From assembly GCF_051020765.1 (NCBI RefSeq), contig NC_134930.1:8494001-8558000 (forward strand): DNA of 64,000 nucleotides, given 5' to 3'. The translations under genes were made by a program, and so were the position numbers. The stretch is from Lasioglossum baleicum. Lineage: Eukaryota; Arthropoda; Insecta; Hymenoptera; Halictidae. Of this stretch, positions 35,513 to 47,893 are shown one piece after another. Within the stretch, counting starts at the first letter, position 1. Every line of letters begins with the position of its first letter. Under the pieces are notes generated by a model. That model had not been told where the DNA came from and ran no database searches. It worked only from the letters and a program-made list of their open reading frames with translations.

Positions 35513-38500
35513 GAACAAAGAAGTTTAAAAAATGATAGAAACTTTAACTCGGATAATAGGAACTTGGTTCCTTTCACAAAGCTGACTCTCATGACTAGTA
35601 GAACACGAGTGAACAAAAAAATCCATTTTGTTTTCTGACCTTGATTTTCAAGGCCGAGGTCAATGATGAGGGAAGTTTTCTACGTAATTTTGCACTAAAT
35701 CGTAGGTGTAGAATCGCGCCATAATGGCCGCGACATATGACTTTTTGACACCCTGTACAGTAACATACAATGGAAGGAAGTGAACAACGTAGATACTGAA
35801 TTCAATGAATTATAATTTAAAGGTTGCTATATGCATCGTGATAGCAGAAATATTCAACCCTTTGCGCTCAACTACCAGCATTGCTGGCATCACAACTACA
35901 GCGCTCTATCCGAACTTCTAGACCAAAAGGTTAATGCAATGAACTTGACAGTCTAATTGTCGTTCTAACTTTCTCTGACAGTCAAAAGTATTCTATGTGT
36001 TAAGCGCATACACCCTTTTGGCAAAATAATAATGTGCCTATGAAAGATTTTACCAAACGGATTTATTTCTACTGCATTTTCGCTTTGTTTTTAAAATTTT
36101 TCTGAATTCGTTTTCTTTAATCCTTGTACCGATTAAAGAAGCAATTACCACTTCATTCTAACCTCTTCAAGGACTTTATTAAAAGCAAATTAGGCAATTT
36201 TAATTCCTTTTTATATTAGGTATTTTTTAGGGATTTAAATAGCCTTCAACAATTACACGAGACAAAAATAAAAGTAATTGTAAGTGCGTTGATAAAACTG
36301 AAATTAAATACACCCGTGCTTGCCAGTTTATTCATATTGATGTAATTATTCGAATACTTCACTAATTCACATTTACAAGGCCGATCTAATACAACCTTAG
36401 GATAAAGATTTTCGAAAATAAAAAACTTGGAATATGCATGGTCATTATTTTAAGAATATAAAATTGCAACAATGAGCGATATGCTTTTCAGGAATAAAAC
36501 ATCGAGAATATAATAAAACGACACTGTTGTATGCAACAGAAATGATAAAAGATTTTGAGACCAACTAATATAATTTCAATTTCTGACAAAGTTAGAGTTA
36601 CCAGATTGCGCGTATCAAACGAAAAAAAAAAACAAAGCGATGAGGTCCTATAAAACCGCGTAGCCCATTCTTTCTCGAGGTTTTCCGTAAGCCATAAACT
36701 CATAAAAATCTTTTACCTTTCACGGAGGAAATGACTTAATGGAAAAACATTACCCCCGACACTGGCCCGAAGAAAAATCGCGACGCAGCTCGTTCAGTCG
36801 GTGGACAGTGCAAAGAATGACTCAACCTTCGGGTCGCGACTTTCATAAGATCAAAGTATGATCCTGTTGATGAGTTCTGAAAGGGAGCAGGAGGAGGAGA
36901 GAACTGGGGATGGTCGAGGTTTCATCAAAACCTCGGTTCGTAGGGCAGTCACGGGGTGCCCAGTGTTGGAGACAGCTTGGTCTGCCACAATGAGAACTTC
37001 ATGGACAATCAAAAGTGGAGGATATTTGGTTGGTTAGGGTGGGGGGGGCGCAAGTGCATGGGCGTGGGATGGAGACAGAATGTATTTAATTAATGTAGTC
37101 AGGAGGACAGCGACGAGTGTATACACAAGTTCAGGCTACTTTCGCGTCGTCGGTGTAAGTTGTTGGCAGTTGCGCAAGGTTCCACGGGCGTGAACAACTG
37201 CGCGTATGCATACAAGGTGTCGAATTCGCCACAAAACCCATGCATTTCGTGCCACACCTGAACTACGCCCGGACTCGGGAAAGGCAGTGTCCGCAATTTC
37301 CGGTAATGTCGCGCGAGAACGCTTTGACGAGGTCCGACCGACACCGAAACTCGTGTCCGCGGGATCCGGCGAAAATTCACAGCCGCTACTCCACCCACAC
37401 CACCCTCCACCCTTCAACCACCCGAATCGCTGACCATTGCTCTCGAATCTCACTGCCTCTCCTTTATCCGATCACTCGAGTCGCAGACTTACGCGAGAAA
37501 GGCGTACACGATCGCGAAAACCGCGCGCAAATTTCAGCCGATCTATTCGGGAGATGTGGCCCGGGACCCTTGCAGAACATGCGCGCTCCTTTCCCACTCG
37601 CCAACGATGAATGGTAACCGCCGGGGCTGGCCGCGTGTCCCATTTGCTCCACCGGATTATTGAAATTGTCCGCGGATCCTGCAAACGGTGCATTAATTCT
37701 TACGGGCCAACATACGGGCGTGAACGGCCCGTGAAGCTGTAATTCGTGGTCGAAATTAAATTTTTCAACTTTCATGAAAAGGATATTTTCTTCCTATGAA
37801 CTGACAACCTTCTTAGCCAAACTTCCAGTTCACAGTTCTCTCTATTTTATTTCCGGATTTGGGAGCTTTATATCGTGTATGGGAGTTCTCAAAACACCGG
37901 ATACAAGATTTTCCTAAAATATATAAAATTGTACAGTGAGTCACAGCCAAAATGGCACACCGCACCGTCTATAAAAACATGTTTCTTGTTGTAAAGATGT
38001 GTAGGGATAATTTCAAAAAGAAATATGACTCCCAATAACGTATCAGTAATGATGTAACTTTATTAACTAGCTAACGATAAAATGCGTGAATCGATAAACC
38101 GATGTGCTCTCTCGCTACGACTAGATACGACTGGCGCTTCTTGCTTTACCTCTCCGTTCGTCGCCATTGATCTTCGTTATTTTCGCGCGTTCTGCTACGA
38201 TGCTTGTTGTGGCTTGTTCACATTTTTGTCGTGCGCGCCGCTACACGATCGTCGTGGCCTAACCTTACTTACTATACTATTTTCGCCTACGCGTGACTTC
38301 CTTCATCTGCAATGTGAGTCACCTAAAAGAAGCCACCTGAATAATTTTTACATTTTTTGAGATAGGAAGAAACGTTTCAGACAAAAGTTGTTTGGTATCA
38401 AGGAACCCATTACGTGGTGTACTCCTCGCCAAACGAAAGATGTCACAGATTTTGACAGTAGTGTGCAGAGGGATCTGCGAGACCCCACTCTTGACGCTAG

Positions 38501-38590
38501 GTTGCGAATCCCATTTGTTACGAGCCAGGGCCGCGAGCAGCACGAGTGGCCGGCGAAGGGTTGTTACCCTAGCAATATGGTATTAATTTG
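35513..38590. other. Sequence with no recognised gene
   Basis: AT-rich sequence to about 36700 is followed by a GC-richer block (36750-37720) with overlapping open frames but no recognisable product. A terminal-like CAGTGAGTCACA motif is at about 37935, without a clear partner. Confidence 0.35.
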
Positions 38591-38606
38591 TTAGTGAAGG
38601 CACGCG

Positions 38607-39100
38607 GACGAACCCAATGCGAAATTGGGGAGCCGGTAGGATTATAGACAGCGAGGACGAACCTGACGCGAAGTCAGGGAGCCTCTAGGAATGGAGTCAA
38701 ACGCAGACGAACCTGATGCGAAATCAGGGAGCTGCTAGGGAGGTGAAACTTCATGAACGAACCCAATGCGAAATTAGGGAGTCACTAGGAACGACGCGCA
38801 GACGAACCCGATGCGAAACGGGGAAGCTGCTAGGAGGTTGTGTAACGACGCGGACGAACCCAATGCGAAATTGGGGAGTCGCTGGGAGGTTGGATAAGAG
38901 CACAGACGAATCTGGTGCGAAATCAGGGAGCTGTTAGGATGCGGACGAACCTAATGCGAAATTGGGGAGCCGCTAGGATAGTATAGTTTTCGTGGACGAA
39001 CCCAATGCGACATTGGGGAACCACTAGGTTGGATAAATCTCTGTTTGGACAATTGGAATGTCGCGAACGAACCTGAAGCGAAATCATGGAGTCGCTAGGA
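38607..39100 (+). repeat. Array of ten 35-nt hairpin units with covarying stems
   Basis: Ten units start at 38607, 38656, 38706, 38756, 38801, 38853, 38905, 38944, 38995 and 39066. Each reads RACGAA, a six-base stem, the loop GCGAA (GCGAC in unit 9), the complementary six bases, then a tail near GAGCCGCTAGGA. Stems include CCCAAT/ATTGGG (units 1, 6, 9), CCTGAC/GTCAGG (unit 2) and CCTGAT/ATCAGG (unit 3). Units 7 and 8 are kept paired by G-T wobble, while units 4, 5 and 10 are imperfect. Spacers of 3-36 nt are not conserved. An open frame through part of the array (38716-38937) is a by-product. Function is unknown. It could be the structured leader of a retroelement or a non-coding RNA. Confidence 0.85.
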
Positions 39101-39136
39101 TAATTAGTGAGCTTCGTAAGTAGTATAATTTAATTG

Positions 39137-39164
39137 ATACAATCCGAGCGGTAAGATTGTATCG
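39137..39164 (+). repeat. Hairpin GATACAATC / GATTGTATC
   Basis: A nine-base perfect stem lies just downstream of the hairpin array. A smaller stem, GGTACT-TGTC-AGTACC, follows at 39597-39612. Both suggest that the structured region extends past the array. Confidence 0.6.
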
Positions 39165-40615
39165 TGTCGGGACGTTCAATTACTTGGTTAGGATATTGGA
39201 CAATAATTATGGGTTTAATGAATTTGTGTTAATTATCAAAGAACACAAAGATATTCTGACTATAAGAATTCGTATTACAATTGTGTACTTGTCGCGAATA
39301 GATTGAATTTAGAATAGAAAGAATTGAAAGAAGATATTACCTAAACTAAGATGCACGGTGTTGACGCACTGGCAATGCGGGGGTCTCGGAGCAAACTTAT
39401 CACTGCCTAATAGATTTTACACCGAACTCGCGGAATCTATACGGTTAACCTTTGATTCGAAGGGGAACTTTAACCCGATCTCACTGGTAGTTGACTTCCG
39501 AGATGCAGCACGACGCAATACGATTCGTGATTACGACAGTACTAGCCCCCGAGAGTAGAAATGCAAGGGCTTATACAATATCCCTACAATGACGGGTGGT
39601 ACTTGTCAGTACCCTTCAAATGAACATTCGTATTTTGTAATAACTCAATACGCTCTTTTGCTGTCTTCGTCAAACGATTCGGCCAATTGCGGAGGACGTG
39701 TAGCGCGAAGTAGGGATATCTCGTGGTACTTACAAGTTTCTCTGTGCCATCTTTCGTTGCACGGGGTGTACATAACTTTTATTTCAGGTGGAGATGCTTA
39801 GGAGATTTGAAACCTATCAAGAAGAGATCAACCTAGTTTTTTCCCATGGAACCATATATTTTTGGACTCCTACGTTTGAAGCCCTTCGCGACACAATTTC
39901 TACAATATAATCATTCAAGGTTATTTAAGGTCAGAAACTTAAAAGAGATGAAAAATATAAATTCATTGTAAATGGTTACGTAATGGAATATTCTCAGCTT
40001 TATTAATGAAATCAAACTGTTCACTACTCACACGATGCCACTAAGTGAATATAAACGTAAACAAACTTCGCTGGTTGAGCAGGATAAGCATGGTCCAGCG
40101 GCTCCGACGACAATTCTTATTGGTTTTATTGGTAACACATTCAAACCAATGTGTTAGGTTGATAGAGAATCTCCCAAAAGTTCAAGTAAATGCTATTGAG
40201 TTTAATGAGAGGTATTACAATAACAAAAAGTCAATAATACTTTCCATTTAAAAAAATGTTGGAGGCCCCCTTTCTCCCCCAAAAAATTTAATACATACTA
40301 AACTATTAGTCCTCCTTAACCATTTAATTAGAAAAAATTAAGTCTTCAGAGAAAATGCTTGTAACGCTTTATCCTGTACACCGTGTAAATAACTATTTAT
40401 ATGGTTTTGAAGAATTTCTTAACCCGTGTACAGAGAACACTAAGTTTGCAACAATTTAAACTTCAACAGAGTTTTTAAAAAATTGTTAACAGCGATGGAC
40501 GTCGGACATCCTTTTACGTGGAAATTTGCATAATTGTTAACAACAACATGAAAACTTCAAAAGCAGTTTTTCCTGCAGGTTTTAACTCTGTGCAGACTTT
40601 GCTAATAGATATCAC

Positions 40616-40704
40616 TAGACAGCGGATCTTTATGCAGAATAAACATTTTCCGGTTGAATTGCAACGAACTGGGGTAAAAGGGAAATTTATTTTCTTTCTT
40701 AATA
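40616..40704. mobile_element. hAT-like MITE, copy 4, right part missing
   Basis: It begins TAGACAGCGGATCTTTATGC like the other copies but is cut off at 40704, where a fold-back element begins. The expected second half is not found beyond that element. Confidence 0.6.
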
Positions 40705-41373
40705 CAGTAACGAGCATAACTGATTCAACAAATTTTAAATCAGAATAACTTTTTTATGGATCGACCAAAGGACTTCAATTTTTCTGTAAGGCTAAAAGAA
40801 TTAGTTGAGTAAATGACGTCTAGAAAATATTTTGAAAAAATGCAGTTGGTCGGAACTGCGAAAGAAAATAGTAAAAATTTATTTTTACTACTTTTTTAGC
40901 TGGGCCAATAACGAAAATTTAAAAGATTTGTAAGGTCAACTCGTATAAATTATATACGCTCTGGAAATTTCATTGAAATTGGTTAATTGGTTTACGAGTT
41001 ATAAACGATCAAAAGTGGTAAAAATTGCAATGTTTCAAGATTTTTGACCTTTTTACCACTTTTGATCGATTATAACTCGTAAACCAATTAACCAATTTCA
41101 ATGAAATTATCACAGCGTATATAATTTATACGAAATGACCAAACACACCTTTTAAATTTTCGTTATTGGCCCAGCTAAAAAAGTATAATAGTAAAAATCA
41201 ATTTTTACTATTTTTTTCGCAATTCCGACCAAATGCATTTTTTCAAAATATTTTTTAGACGTCATTTACTAAACTAATTCTTCTAGCCCCACAGAGAAAT
41301 TGAAGTCGTTTGGTCCATTCATAAAAAAGTTATTCTGATTTAAAGTGTGTTGAATCAGTTATGCTCGTTAATG
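40705..41373. mobile_element. Long fold-back element (CAGTAACGAGCATAACTG family)
   Basis: The ends CAGTAACGAGCATAACTGAT and its complement are flanked by TA (40703-40704, 41374-41375). The arms share ATTTTAAATCAGAATAAC and AAACCAATTAACCAATTTC blocks and fold at about 41040. Confidence 0.8.
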
Positions 41374-41739
41374 TATGTTCAATAAGATGAAAATAACATA
41401 AGAGCATTTTCTAATTCTTCCAATGAATTTACTCTTTCATACATATAAAATATACATTTTATTTATTTTTTATTATTCAGTTAGGTATCACTAGGACGGG
41501 AAAGATCATTTTCTGATAGCGTATTTTTGATTCATTATTTCAGTTTCTTATTGAGTATGCGTAGCAAAACATCTCTCGTGACGGCAAAAAATGTTAATTT
41601 TACAAATTACTTTCTTCGTGTGGATTATCATACTTTAATCATATTATTCATCCAGCACTCTTGTAAAAGTCCGTATGAAAATGTTTGTAATTACCTCTTG
41701 GGGTGAAAAGATGTGAATTCTACAGATTACAAACTGTTA

Positions 41740-41927
41740 TATTTTTAATAAAATTTTAAAAAAATGCTTTTTTTACTTTTGCATGTAACCTTGTAAATTA
41801 TAATTTTTTGGAAATCTTTTTTGCATATCATTTCGTAAACTTCTAATTGATTATAAAAAATCAGGTCGTTTGGTACAATAATACAAAAGTTATTCTGTTT
41901 TAAAGTTAATACTTTCGTGACTCACTG
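41740..41927. mobile_element. Single right arm related to the 26907-27353 fold-back
   Basis: It matches about 27185-27353 closely, ending GTGACTCACTG before TA. Confidence 0.65.
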
Positions 41928-43415
41928 TACATATGTTACATTAATTGTGTTATTCTTGGCAAAACGCAATAAGAAAATGTTTATAATTGTTTAGTTGCAA
42001 GAATGCTTTTGGAAATCATGCATGATGAGGATGTTACACTCGGTTTACAATGGATCATAGTGTAAAAATGGAGAATAAGCACATAAAGGAACTTTCGCAC
42101 GAGCTTGTCATTACTGTTAATCGATACAGAGCTACCATTATGATTTAAATGGATTACTCTCTAGTATAAGAATTGTTAATGGTTCATAATGAAAATGCAG
42201 TTATGAGATACGAAATATTAATTACATTCACTGGCAGTTTCAGTTTTATAATTCATAGAGCACAAAATTAATTAGGCGACTGCAAAAATATATAATTTAG
42301 TTTCAATTAAAGATTTAAAACAGACATATCACATCTTGCTAAAGTATCTACTTTCGTAAAAAGCTGTAACTTAAAAATTAAACGTGTGTTATAAATATAT
42401 CATTTTCGAACTGAGAGAAATGAATTTTGTCTCGGGTTATTCTAGATCTAGATCGATACACTTCTTATTATACACTTGCACTTGTCACACTAGCTTTGCT
42501 ATTCATTTCGGGAAGATATTTACGTCTCTATATTTTCAGAACTAAAAGCTAGGTAGCAGGAAGCCTGACGTTGTTCGAAGATCATCGATTGAAATGGCCC
42601 TAAACGATTGAACAAGTTAGACAAGGGATCTAACTTTATGGTAGTTACATGAACTGCTCCATCTTCGACCGCACCGAACAACAACCAGTTCCCGATCATT
42701 CGGATTACACGCGAAAGGCGTAGACGTAAGTTTAATAGCGGAAGGTTCATCGGAGTAGCAAGGACCCCTCGCACCGAAGAGGGACATGTCCCTGCGTCAG
42801 CAGTGATTGCTGATAACCTCCAATCATTCGAAAAATACGACCAAATGGTGAAGACTTATTACATTTAAAATTCGACTTGCAGTCAGACTGGTAGAAGAAT
42901 CTTTTCAAGTTGCAATCTACTTCTATAATGCACATAAATGATAAAAAAACCAGTTCATCAGTTATTTTACTTCGTATCAGTTATTATTTAATTAATAAAT
43001 TATTAATGTATATAACTTACAAGAATCTACAGAACATATATATATATTTTTTTAAAGTTTCGTTACAAGTCCAAATAAAAGAATTGCAAAAAGCAACTTT
43101 TTCTACTCTTTTCGTAATTCTTTTCGTAATTGCAAACAAGTTAAAGTGTATGCCATCAATTATGAGACTGACTGCATATCATTTTACACTGCTTTCGTTT
43201 GTATGGTTCAGTTGGTAAAACTAAAATATTGTTGCTCCGCGTAAATTTATTGAAAAATATGTAAATTTTCAAGACAAATTAATAGGACAGAATAATAGGA
43301 TATCTGTTTAAAAAATGGAATTGTACAACAAGAATTTACCAGTATTGTCTAGTATTCAATATTTCGTAGAGCCTCCTTTTTTTCTTTAGTTTATTTCTTC
43401 TTTCTCTTTACTTTA

Positions 43416-43653
43416 TGTTGAATGTAAGAAGACAAGAGTCAGAATGTTCGGTATCTAATTGAGGTTTACACGAGAGCGGGTAAAGCGGCGAGTGCGTGAT
43501 AGACCACGGGAGAGTAAGAAGCGTATGTAGAGACTTTAGAGATGTTCCGTTGTAAAGCGAGAGAGCACGTGGCTATAATACATTATTGTCTAGTTAGATA
43601 TCATTCATAATGGTTTGTTAAGATCTACTTCATTATTAAATACATACAATAAA
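43416..43653 (+). mobile_element. 238-bp insertion with 10-bp direct repeats
   Basis: It starts TGTTGAATG and ends ACATACAATAAA. It is flanked by identical CTTTACTTTA (43406-43415, 43654-43663). Composition and the AATAAA recall LTR or retroposed sequence. The flank is low-complexity, so chance is possible. Confidence 0.35.
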
Positions 43654-43699
43654 CTTTACTTTACCGGACTCTAAATTTGTGCCTTTCTCCTCTGAATTA

Positions 43700-44210
43700 T
43701 TATGTATTTGGTATGTAATTCAGTAGATTTGTACCCGGAGAACCTGCATATCGAAGTTTCGAACCTGTGGGATCAATGGTTCGGGAGTTATGGTTGCTAA
43801 AAGTTGAGCAATTTGCCGTGTTTTTGACAGGTAAGGGCGTCGGTAATGGCAACACGAGTACACAGTAAATATCGTAGAAAATATTTACAAAAACCTAACC
43901 CAGACCAATTAAAACACAACATCGCGGCCATGTCTTCCAAAATTCAAACAACAATCGCAATACCCGCCCTATATTATCAGCATTAACGCAGGCCCGTACT
44001 GCCATCTAGCGGTTCTGCTCGGTAAGCGGCGCGCGATCGTCACTACAAACAGTACAAACCAATATAGTGGCGCGCTTCCTGTCAAAAACACTGCAATTTG
44101 CTCAACTTTAAGCGACCATAACTTTTGAACCATTGATCCTACAGGATCAAAACTTCGACGTGCAGGTTCTCCGGGTACAAATCCACGATGAAACATTTCT
44201 TAACACCCTG
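43700..44210. mobile_element. Fold-back element with a degenerate left end
   Basis: The right end is TTAACACCCTG followed by TACA. The arms share GATTTGTACCCGGAG, TGTTTTTGACAGG and GAGCAAATTG-type blocks in inverse. The outermost ~30 bp of the left arm are barely recognisable. Confidence 0.6.
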
Positions 44211-44214
44211 TACA

Positions 44215-45680
44215 TTTTCTTCCGATATCGCATGAAAACGCAAAGAAACGCAGGGTATCTCAAATTTTTATGTCTCGAAAGAAACATCGAGGGGATGAGC
44301 GATTCACCATTCCGAGCAGACCACGAAATACGACGAGTCCCCTCGATTGAATAATTCGTTAGGTTGGAGCGGTGAAGAGATTCAGATCGGGTATACGCGT
44401 TCGAAACAGGGAAGCAGTTCCGGGGGAAATTATTCGCGAGAGGGAGATAATTCGACGTATTCGCGTAAGGCTATTCTTAATCCGGCTTATCCGGTGTATC
44501 TTTGTCCCCGTTCAGAAATTTCCGACGGGAAAGGCAGCTAACCCAGCCGGTCTGTCCCTCTCCCCTCTCCCCTCTCCGGCTTCACCCCCATCATCCGGCA
44601 AATCTTCTCGGGGCGTTAATCCGCTGATCAGAGATTGCGGCGGTTGCTCGTAGCCCCGGCGTAACAGCAAGTCAATCACAAGAAACGCGTGAATTTATTA
44701 CGTCGAATTCGGGATATCAATGTTTGGGCAGCTTTCCGGAACTTGGGAATCACCTGCGTCAACTCTCGGCACGGGGCACGCGTATAAGCCAGTTCGCAAG
44801 CCCTGCACAGAGGCCAAATCCTCGGATCCGCGCAGACCAAATCCCCCGGTTGATTGTATCGGACGATTACGCCGGTGATATCGCGATGACAGACGTAAAT
44901 TCAGTGTTCCCGGATAAGCCCTGTCACTTTATTCCGTTATTTTATGTCATCGGAGCCACGGAGAGTTTCTGCTTCATCTTTGGTTCGCGCTCGGCTATCG
45001 GCCCGGTATATGGAGTCGAAGATGGGATCGCGTTCGATTTTCTGCTACGGTGAACACGACATCTTTACGAAAAGTCAACCTCGAAAGGTCTTTTTATAGA
45101 GAGGACGACTACGTCTCGGGAACTGCTTGATAATTTTTACGGTTATTACCGACGGTGGACATGAACTTTCTTTCCTCGCGGTCAACTGCATGGCTATACC
45201 ACTCTACTATAAAAGTTTCGAACCAGTTCTGATCTCGAAATACAATTACGCACACTAATACTCGGACAGGATATCTCTACTCTTTTGGTAACACTGTCCA
45301 ACACCAAATTTGTTCCACAACTACTGTTGAGTGGTTCTTATAGAGTTTTTCGCGCTGATTCCGAATCTGTTCTTAATTTTTTCCTAGACGCACAGTTTTT
45401 GACATTTTTCAACTTTTGATAAATATTGTGATATTATAAAACATATTGAATTGTTCTTTGTAGCAAAAGATTCTGTACACTTTCCCGATACAGCGATATC
45501 CAATATTAATATATTATAATTGTTTAAACATATTTAAACAATCACTAATGGCGGAGAGACACCACTTTTGCACCAATTTTAGAGGATATTTTTCAATTTA
45601 TTTCCAATTTATTTTATGTGAAAGAAAGATGTTTTAAAAGTGAAATCGTGTGAAAACGCGTTTCTTGATGTTTGAGAAAC
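44215..45680. other. GC-rich then AT-rich unique sequence; no gene recognised
   Basis: Open frames of up to 109 codons (44724-45053) show no recognisable domain. Confidence 0.35.
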
Positions 45681-45688
45681 ACAAATCG

Positions 45689-45807
45689 ACTGAGAAACAA
45701 TCGACCCGTGTGCAGATGGCAATCGCGTCCGTCGCATGAATCGAACATGACGATCAAGACGTACGAACTTCACGACGCGATTATAATCGACCCGTGTGTG
45801 GACGGCC
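45689..45807. mobile_element. End of a PIF/Harbinger-like element
   Basis: The terminal sequence ATCGACCCGTGTGTGGACGG runs to CC at 45807 followed by TAA. It matches the right end of the 53528-55252 element, including ACGTACGAACTTC upstream. A mutated partial copy, ATCGACCCGTGTG, occurs at about 45690. Confidence 0.6.
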
Positions 45808-46811
45808 TAAGTAATAATTCAGGTGATTATTTTCAATGATTTCATAATCAAATAGAAAATGTGCACACAGTGATAATATCGATAATTTCCTACGTTCGAC
45901 GCGGTCGGCGATGTTACAAAGAAATACTGACTCTGCACGGGATCTAAGAAACAATACGGACCCGAGGATTTTTCTTACATCAAGAATTTACTGTAATTAA
46001 AGTTAACTAGCAATAAGGAAAGAGGAAGAGGAAGAATATAAATTGATAGTACTCTATGGATTCGTGGCTCACACAGCTTCATCATCATCCATAATTCGTA
46101 TATTAAATTCCGAGGCCGAGGCACAGAAGCGGCTTCACAATCGCAGACAATAAAAATGGCTTCGGTGGACAGATTGATAAGATCGCCGTTGAAAATCACG
46201 ACCTCGTCTCACTGCGCGTTGGACGAGATTTTGGGTCGACTGTGTCATATGAAATTAGGAATAATTCCGTGGCATGACGAATGACCGCGGATGCCAGCGA
46301 GCGGCCGGCATTCGACCCAAATTGGGAGTCGTAAATAATCGACGGAAAACGTTCCGACAAGGAGACACAGGAAGTGGACCAACAGAGTTCGCGTTGATTC
46401 GCGTTGTCGCGTCTTCCCGACCCGCCCTCATTTTTGCGGGGTTGATTTATTGACGCGTTAGCAGACGCGTCGCAGCGTTGGACCATTTTATATAACACGC
46501 CGTCGATTTTCTGTCCCTGTCGTGGCAGGGCTGATGTCTAAATAATGTAAAAAACAGTGCGTGCTTCCATGGGGACAGTGGGCCAAGTCTCATAAAGCCT
46601 TCTCGCGTATTACGCGTCATTCTGCGCGATCGTTTATAAAACGTTATCGTCGCCCGTCGTAAAACGTTCGAATTGAAAACGAACGATATGTTGTAAACCC
46701 TCGGCCCGTACTTTACGAGCCATTTCGTGGTCAAATGTCCGATTTTTCGTCTAATTAGTGCTGCCGCTGTGACGTTGCGTCACGCTATTTGCACGACTTT
46801 GTCTCCGTAAT

Positions 46812-47893
46812 TTAATGGGTCTCCCAAATATGCAGTTCTTTGAATGAAGCGATTCCTGAAGTCATTTGAAGTCATGTTTTCCTGTGCGAAAATGTTTTCC
46901 GAGGTGTTGTGAAGGAGCTGTTGACGAAAAACACGAACCAACCAGAGCGCGACTTCTGTGGACGCAGTCCGACTTTGCCAATGCCAACGCCACGCTCAGC
47001 TGTAGCCGCGTGTTTGCGAAATCGTAGTACAACCGGGCAGAGGGTTATTCTACATGCAAAAATAAGTCGAAAAAAAGGAATAACATTTTTTCGTTTGGCA
47101 GCTCGTTTTCGAGAAAATCGAGTTTAAAGTTCCGCCAGATTCGCGTGCTTTAGTATATGCACAAAGTAGAATTGGTTGATCATGGTCAGACGCGTCAAAC
47201 GATTCCTATGCAATAGCACAGGGGTGGCCAACCTGTGGCGCATTGGATAATTACAAGTGGCGCATTAGATCCTTGCGTCTATACTTATTTTTTATTTGTA
47301 TTAGGCGCCATAACTGAATCCATCTTCATATTTTCAACACCTGAGAGCTCTCAGTTGAATTTATACAGCCTTTTTACTCATCAATTCGTCGCAATTTTTT
47401 GACAGTTTACAATTAATTATAGGATGGGAATTGCAGTGTTCAAGACAGCGATCACCCTCTCGCCCAAAAGATCATTTCTCACTATTGTAGATTGTAGATT
47501 TTCAACTAGCGTAAGTTAATTAATTTAGTTGCGTGATTGAATTATCCCTTTTCCTCCCCTAACCGAAGCAGATCCTACCCCTATTTTGCAACCGCAACGA
47601 TGAACGTAAAGAAGTTAGAAAAACTGCTCAAGTTGTATGGCGCATCTGAACTCGTATGTGAAAAAAATTTACGCATGGTATGCAGAAGGTTGGCCACCCC
47701 TGCAATAGCAAGTGTATTCACTGCATTTTCAAACTCGGTTTTTTCGAAAACGAGCTGCCAAACGAAAAAGTGTTACTCCTTCCTTTCGATTTATTTTTGC
47801 ATGTAGAATCACCCCTGCCCGGTTGTACTACGATTTCGATTTTTGTACTACACACGCAAACTTATAGGAATCCTGTATGCTCGGAACACCCTG
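46812..47893. mobile_element. Diverged fold-back element hosting a hAT insertion
   Basis: The left end (GGGTCTCCCAAA) is a decayed family A end, followed by the GAAAAACACGAACCAACCAG block. The right end is GGAACACCCTG before TATG. The arms share TTTCGTTTGGCAGCTCGTTT in inverse. Confidence 0.55.
47219..47702. mobile_element. Non-autonomous hAT element, 484 bp
   Basis: The ends CAGGGGTGGCCAACC and GGTTGGCCACCCCTG are typical hAT termini. The flanks are identical octamers CAATAGCA (47211-47218, 47703-47710). A related uninterrupted sequence at about 59510-59545 shows the empty site. Confidence 0.9.

Noticed and set aside
38607..39100. CRISPR array (regular repeats with variable spacers)
   Set aside because: The units are imperfect, spacers are only 3-36 nt, there are no cas genes, and the surrounding DNA is eukaryotic.
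44156..44180. tRNA-like GGTTC motifs, also at 7163 and 43756
   Set aside because: No acceptor stem, D arm or anticodon arm can be drawn around them. I found no tRNA gene in the window.
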